DNA of 64,000 nt from Thermosynechococcus sp. HN-54 (GTDB taxonomy: Bacteria > Cyanobacteriota > Cyanobacteriia > Thermosynechococcales > Thermosynechococcaceae). Where the stretch lies: the NCBI RefSeq assembly GCF_023650955.1, contig NZ_CP098039.1:2418001-2482000 (forward strand), read 5' to 3'. The notes beneath the pieces were generated by a model that worked only from the letters and a program-made list of their open reading frames with translations, was not told the DNA's origin and did no database searches. Every line of letters begins with the position of its first letter. Position 1 is the stretch's first letter. Shown piece by piece: positions 62,337-64,000 of the stretch. The translations under genes and the position numbers were made by a program.

Positions 62337-63311
62337 ATGGCAAACGAACGTCGCACGCTTCTGTTGGAGTTTGAAAAGCCCCTCGTGGAGCTAGAAGCCC
62401 AAATTCAGCAAGTGCGGGATAAGTCTTCGGAGTTTGGCGTTGATGTCTCGGAGCAAATCCGTGAACTGGAAGAGCGCGCCAAGCAACTGCGCTATGAAAT
62501 TTTCAGTAAGTTGACGCCGGGGCAAACCCTACAGGTGGCTCGCCATCCCCGCCGCCCCAGTACCCTTGATTACATCCAAGCCATTAGTGAAGAGTGGATT
62601 GAACTCCATGGCGATCGCCGGGGCAGCGATGATCCAGCCATTGTGGGTGGCGTGGGTCGGCTCAATGGTCAACCCGTTGTGATGTTGGGTCAGCAAAAGG
62701 GGCGGGATACCAAGGACAATGTGGCTCGCAATTTTGGTATGGCCTCCCCAGGGGGCTATCGCAAAGCCCTGCGCCTGATGGAGCATGCCAACCGCTTTCA
62801 GATGCCCATCCTCACCTTTATTGATACGCCAGCGGCTTGGGCTGGGGTGGAGGCGGAAAAGTTTGGCCAAGGGGAAGCCATTGCCTACAATCTGCGGGAG
62901 ATGTTTCGCTTTGAGGTGCCGATCATCTGCACCGTAATTGGCGAAGGCGGCTCAGGAGGAGCGTTGGCCATTGGTGTCGGCGATCGCCTGCTGATGTTTG
63001 AGCATGCCGTCTATAGTGTGGCGCCCCCGGAGGCCTGTGCCGCCATTCTCTGGCGCGATGCCCAAAAAGCCCCCCAAGCAGCGGAAGCGTTGAAAATCAC
63101 GGCTCGCGATCTGCTGAAGCTGGGAATCATTGATGAAATTGTGCCCGAACCCGTGGGCGCTGCCCATAGCAACCCTGTGGAAGCAGCGGAAAACCTCAAG
63201 GCCGCCCTCTTGCGAAATCTGGCCGAAGTGCAAGCCCTCAGCAGTAGTGAACGGCGGGAGTTGCGCTACCAGAAATTCCGGCGCATGGGGGTCTTTAGTC
63301 AAGCAGTATGA
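62337..63311 (+). CDS. accA: acetyl-CoA carboxylase carboxyltransferase, alpha subunit
   Basis: Half of the carboxyltransferase that makes malonyl-CoA for fatty-acid synthesis. The 324-residue protein has [19 protein letters not shown] at the start, [23 protein letters not shown] (within about residues 121-143) and the CoA-binding glycine-rich [19 protein letters not shown] (about 203). Length is normal. It is on the same strand directly downstream of aar, so fatty-acid supply and hydrocarbon output may share control. The stop overlaps the next start by 4 bases (ATGA). Confidence 0.96.
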   Translation: MANERRTLLLEFEKPLVELEAQIQQVRDKSSEFGVDVSEQIRELEERAKQLRYEIFSKLTPGQTLQVARHPRRPSTLDYIQAISEEWIELHGDRRGSDDPAIVGGVGRLNGQPVVMLGQQKGRDTKDNVARNFGMASPGGYRKALRLMEHANRFQMPILTFIDTPAAWAGVEAEKFGQGEAIAYNLREMFRFEVPIICTVIGEGGSGGALAIGVGDRLLMFEHAVYSVAPPEACAAILWRDAQKAPQAAEALKITARDLLKLGIIDEIVPEPVGAAHSNPVEAAENLKAALLRNLAEVQALSSSERRELRYQKFRRMGVFSQAV

Positions 63312-64000
63312 CCCAACAAGTCCTCATCACAGGAGCCAGTAGTGGCATTGGGGCAGCCACCGCGGTTGCCTTTGCCCGCGCCGGATTTAATGTGGTGCTC
63401 TTGGGGCGATCGCCCGCGAAGCTTGCCGCTGTCCATGCCCAAGTGGTGGCCTGTGGGGTTGAAGCTCATACCTTTAGTGTGGATTTTAGCGATCCTGAAC
63501 CCCTGCGATCGCGCCTCGATCAGATTTTGGCCAGTGTCGGGGATGTCCACGTCTTGGTGAATAATGCGGGGATGGCCAGAACGGCGCCCCTCATTGATCA
63601 ACCCTTGGCGGACTGGCAGCAGATTCTTAACGTCAACCTCACCAGTGCCCTGATTTGCTCCCAAGCGATTCTGCCGCAACTGCGATCCCGCCAGTGCGGT
63701 ACGATAGTGAATGTTGTTTCAATTGCTGGGCGACATGTTTTTCCCGACTGGGGCGCCTACTGTGTCTCAAAGTTTGCCCTCATGGCTTTGACCAAAACGA
63801 TGGCCGCTGAAGAGCGTGCCCATGGTATCCGCGTGATTGCCATCTGTCCTGGCGCTGTTGACACCCCCATTTGGGAGCATGTTGCTGGAGACTTTGACCG
63901 CGCGGGGATGTTAACCCCAGAAGACGTTGCCAACACAATTTTGTACACGACGCAATTGCCACAAACGGCCTTTGTTGAAGAGCTAGTGGTCATGCCCCTT
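63308..64000 (+). CDS. short-chain dehydrogenase/reductase, 3' end beyond the window
   Basis: The first 231 residues of an SDR protein, continuing past the right edge. It has the NADPH-binding [11 protein letters not shown] (about residues 8-18), NNAG (about 86), the catalytic serine region [12 protein letters not shown] and the YCVSK motif (Tyr-x3-Lys, about 151-155). It resembles 3-oxoacyl-ACP reductase-like (FabG-like) and YdfG-type enzymes. Its start lies inside the accA stop (ATGA), consistent with translational coupling, but the substrate is not determined. Confidence 0.85.
   Translation, partial: MTQQVLITGASSGIGAATAVAFARAGFNVVLLGRSPAKLAAVHAQVVACGVEAHTFSVDFSDPEPLRSRLDQILASVGDVHVLVNNAGMARTAPLIDQPLADWQQILNVNLTSALICSQAILPQLRSRQCGTIVNVVSIAGRHVFPDWGAYCVSKFALMALTKTMAAEERAHGIRVIAICPGAVDTPIWEHVAGDFDRAGMLTPEDVANTILYTTQLPQTAFVEELVVMPL

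Noticed and set aside
1-64000. CRISPR arrays.
   Set aside because: No series of regularly spaced identical repeats was seen; the frequent GCGATCGC octamers are HIP1 sites scattered at irregular distances.

Overview
The window looks like the chromosome of a thermophilic unicellular cyanobacterium, most likely Thermosynechococcus or a close relative. The main reasons are the cyanobacterial aldehyde deformylating oxygenase / acyl-ACP reductase pair, a CrtD-like carotenoid desaturase, an SpkB-like kinase, FHA-domain ABC exporters, a B12-dependent (class II) ribonucleotide reductase, and many copies of the cyanobacterial HIP1 octamer GCGATCGC. The genus is inferred from remembered protein sequences; no search was run.

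Layout. 1-8.6 kb: clpS, lysS, ppk, an unusually AT-rich ABC exporter, hisA, tRNA-Gly(CCC), queF, a small acidic protein and a fasciclin protein. 8.7-12.8 kb: succinate-semialdehyde dehydrogenase, an SbmA/BacA-like ABC transporter and a PlsC acyltransferase. 13.3-18.9 kb: a one-strand cluster with a pyruvate-formate-lyase-activating-enzyme homologue, adhE, a lipoate-ligase-like protein, a lipoprotein and an unrecognised 295-residue protein; it follows a 519-base gene-free leader. 19-22.4 kb, minus strand: nadA, crtD-like, hisIE and the SRP RNA (ffs). 22.5-31.8 kb, plus strand: a PHP phosphoesterase, a small membrane protein, the first FHA-ABC exporter, polA, an M16 peptidase and cobS, with comF running into cobS from the other side. 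32.4-37 kb: small cyanobacterial proteins, a decayed gene, a tandem universal stress protein, bioF and a response regulator. 37.4-46 kb: the second FHA-ABC exporter, argD, nrdJ and an SpkB-like kinase. 46.3-52.8 kb: yqeK, an ABC-2 permease, a Tat-exported pseudo-caspase, phoU and a Nat-type amino-acid ABC permease/ATPase pair. 52.8-58.3 kb: dnaG, pfkA, miaB, grpE. 58.4-59.7 kb: an IS605/IS1341-type element with a frameshifted tnpB. 59.8-64 kb: a small secreted protein, then ado, aar, accA and an SDR gene cut by the window end.

Functional threads. Hydrocarbon and fatty-acid metabolism are grouped at the right end (ado, aar, accA, SDR). cobS makes a late cobalamin intermediate and nrdJ needs the finished cofactor. 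Fermentative or TCA-shunt carbon flow is represented by adhE and gabD. Phosphothreonine signalling may link the SpkB-like kinase with the two triple-FHA exporters, but that is inference.

The most interesting unexplained signal is a conserved element of about 60 bases placed roughly 33-52 bases upstream of four unrelated genes: the second FHA-ABC exporter, yqeK, ado and a 69-residue protein. Its core is TTTCAACTGTTTTGAGAGT-like, then 11 bases (17 in one copy), then GTGAAAAGGGC. It could be a regulon operator, a special promoter class or a structured 5' leader.
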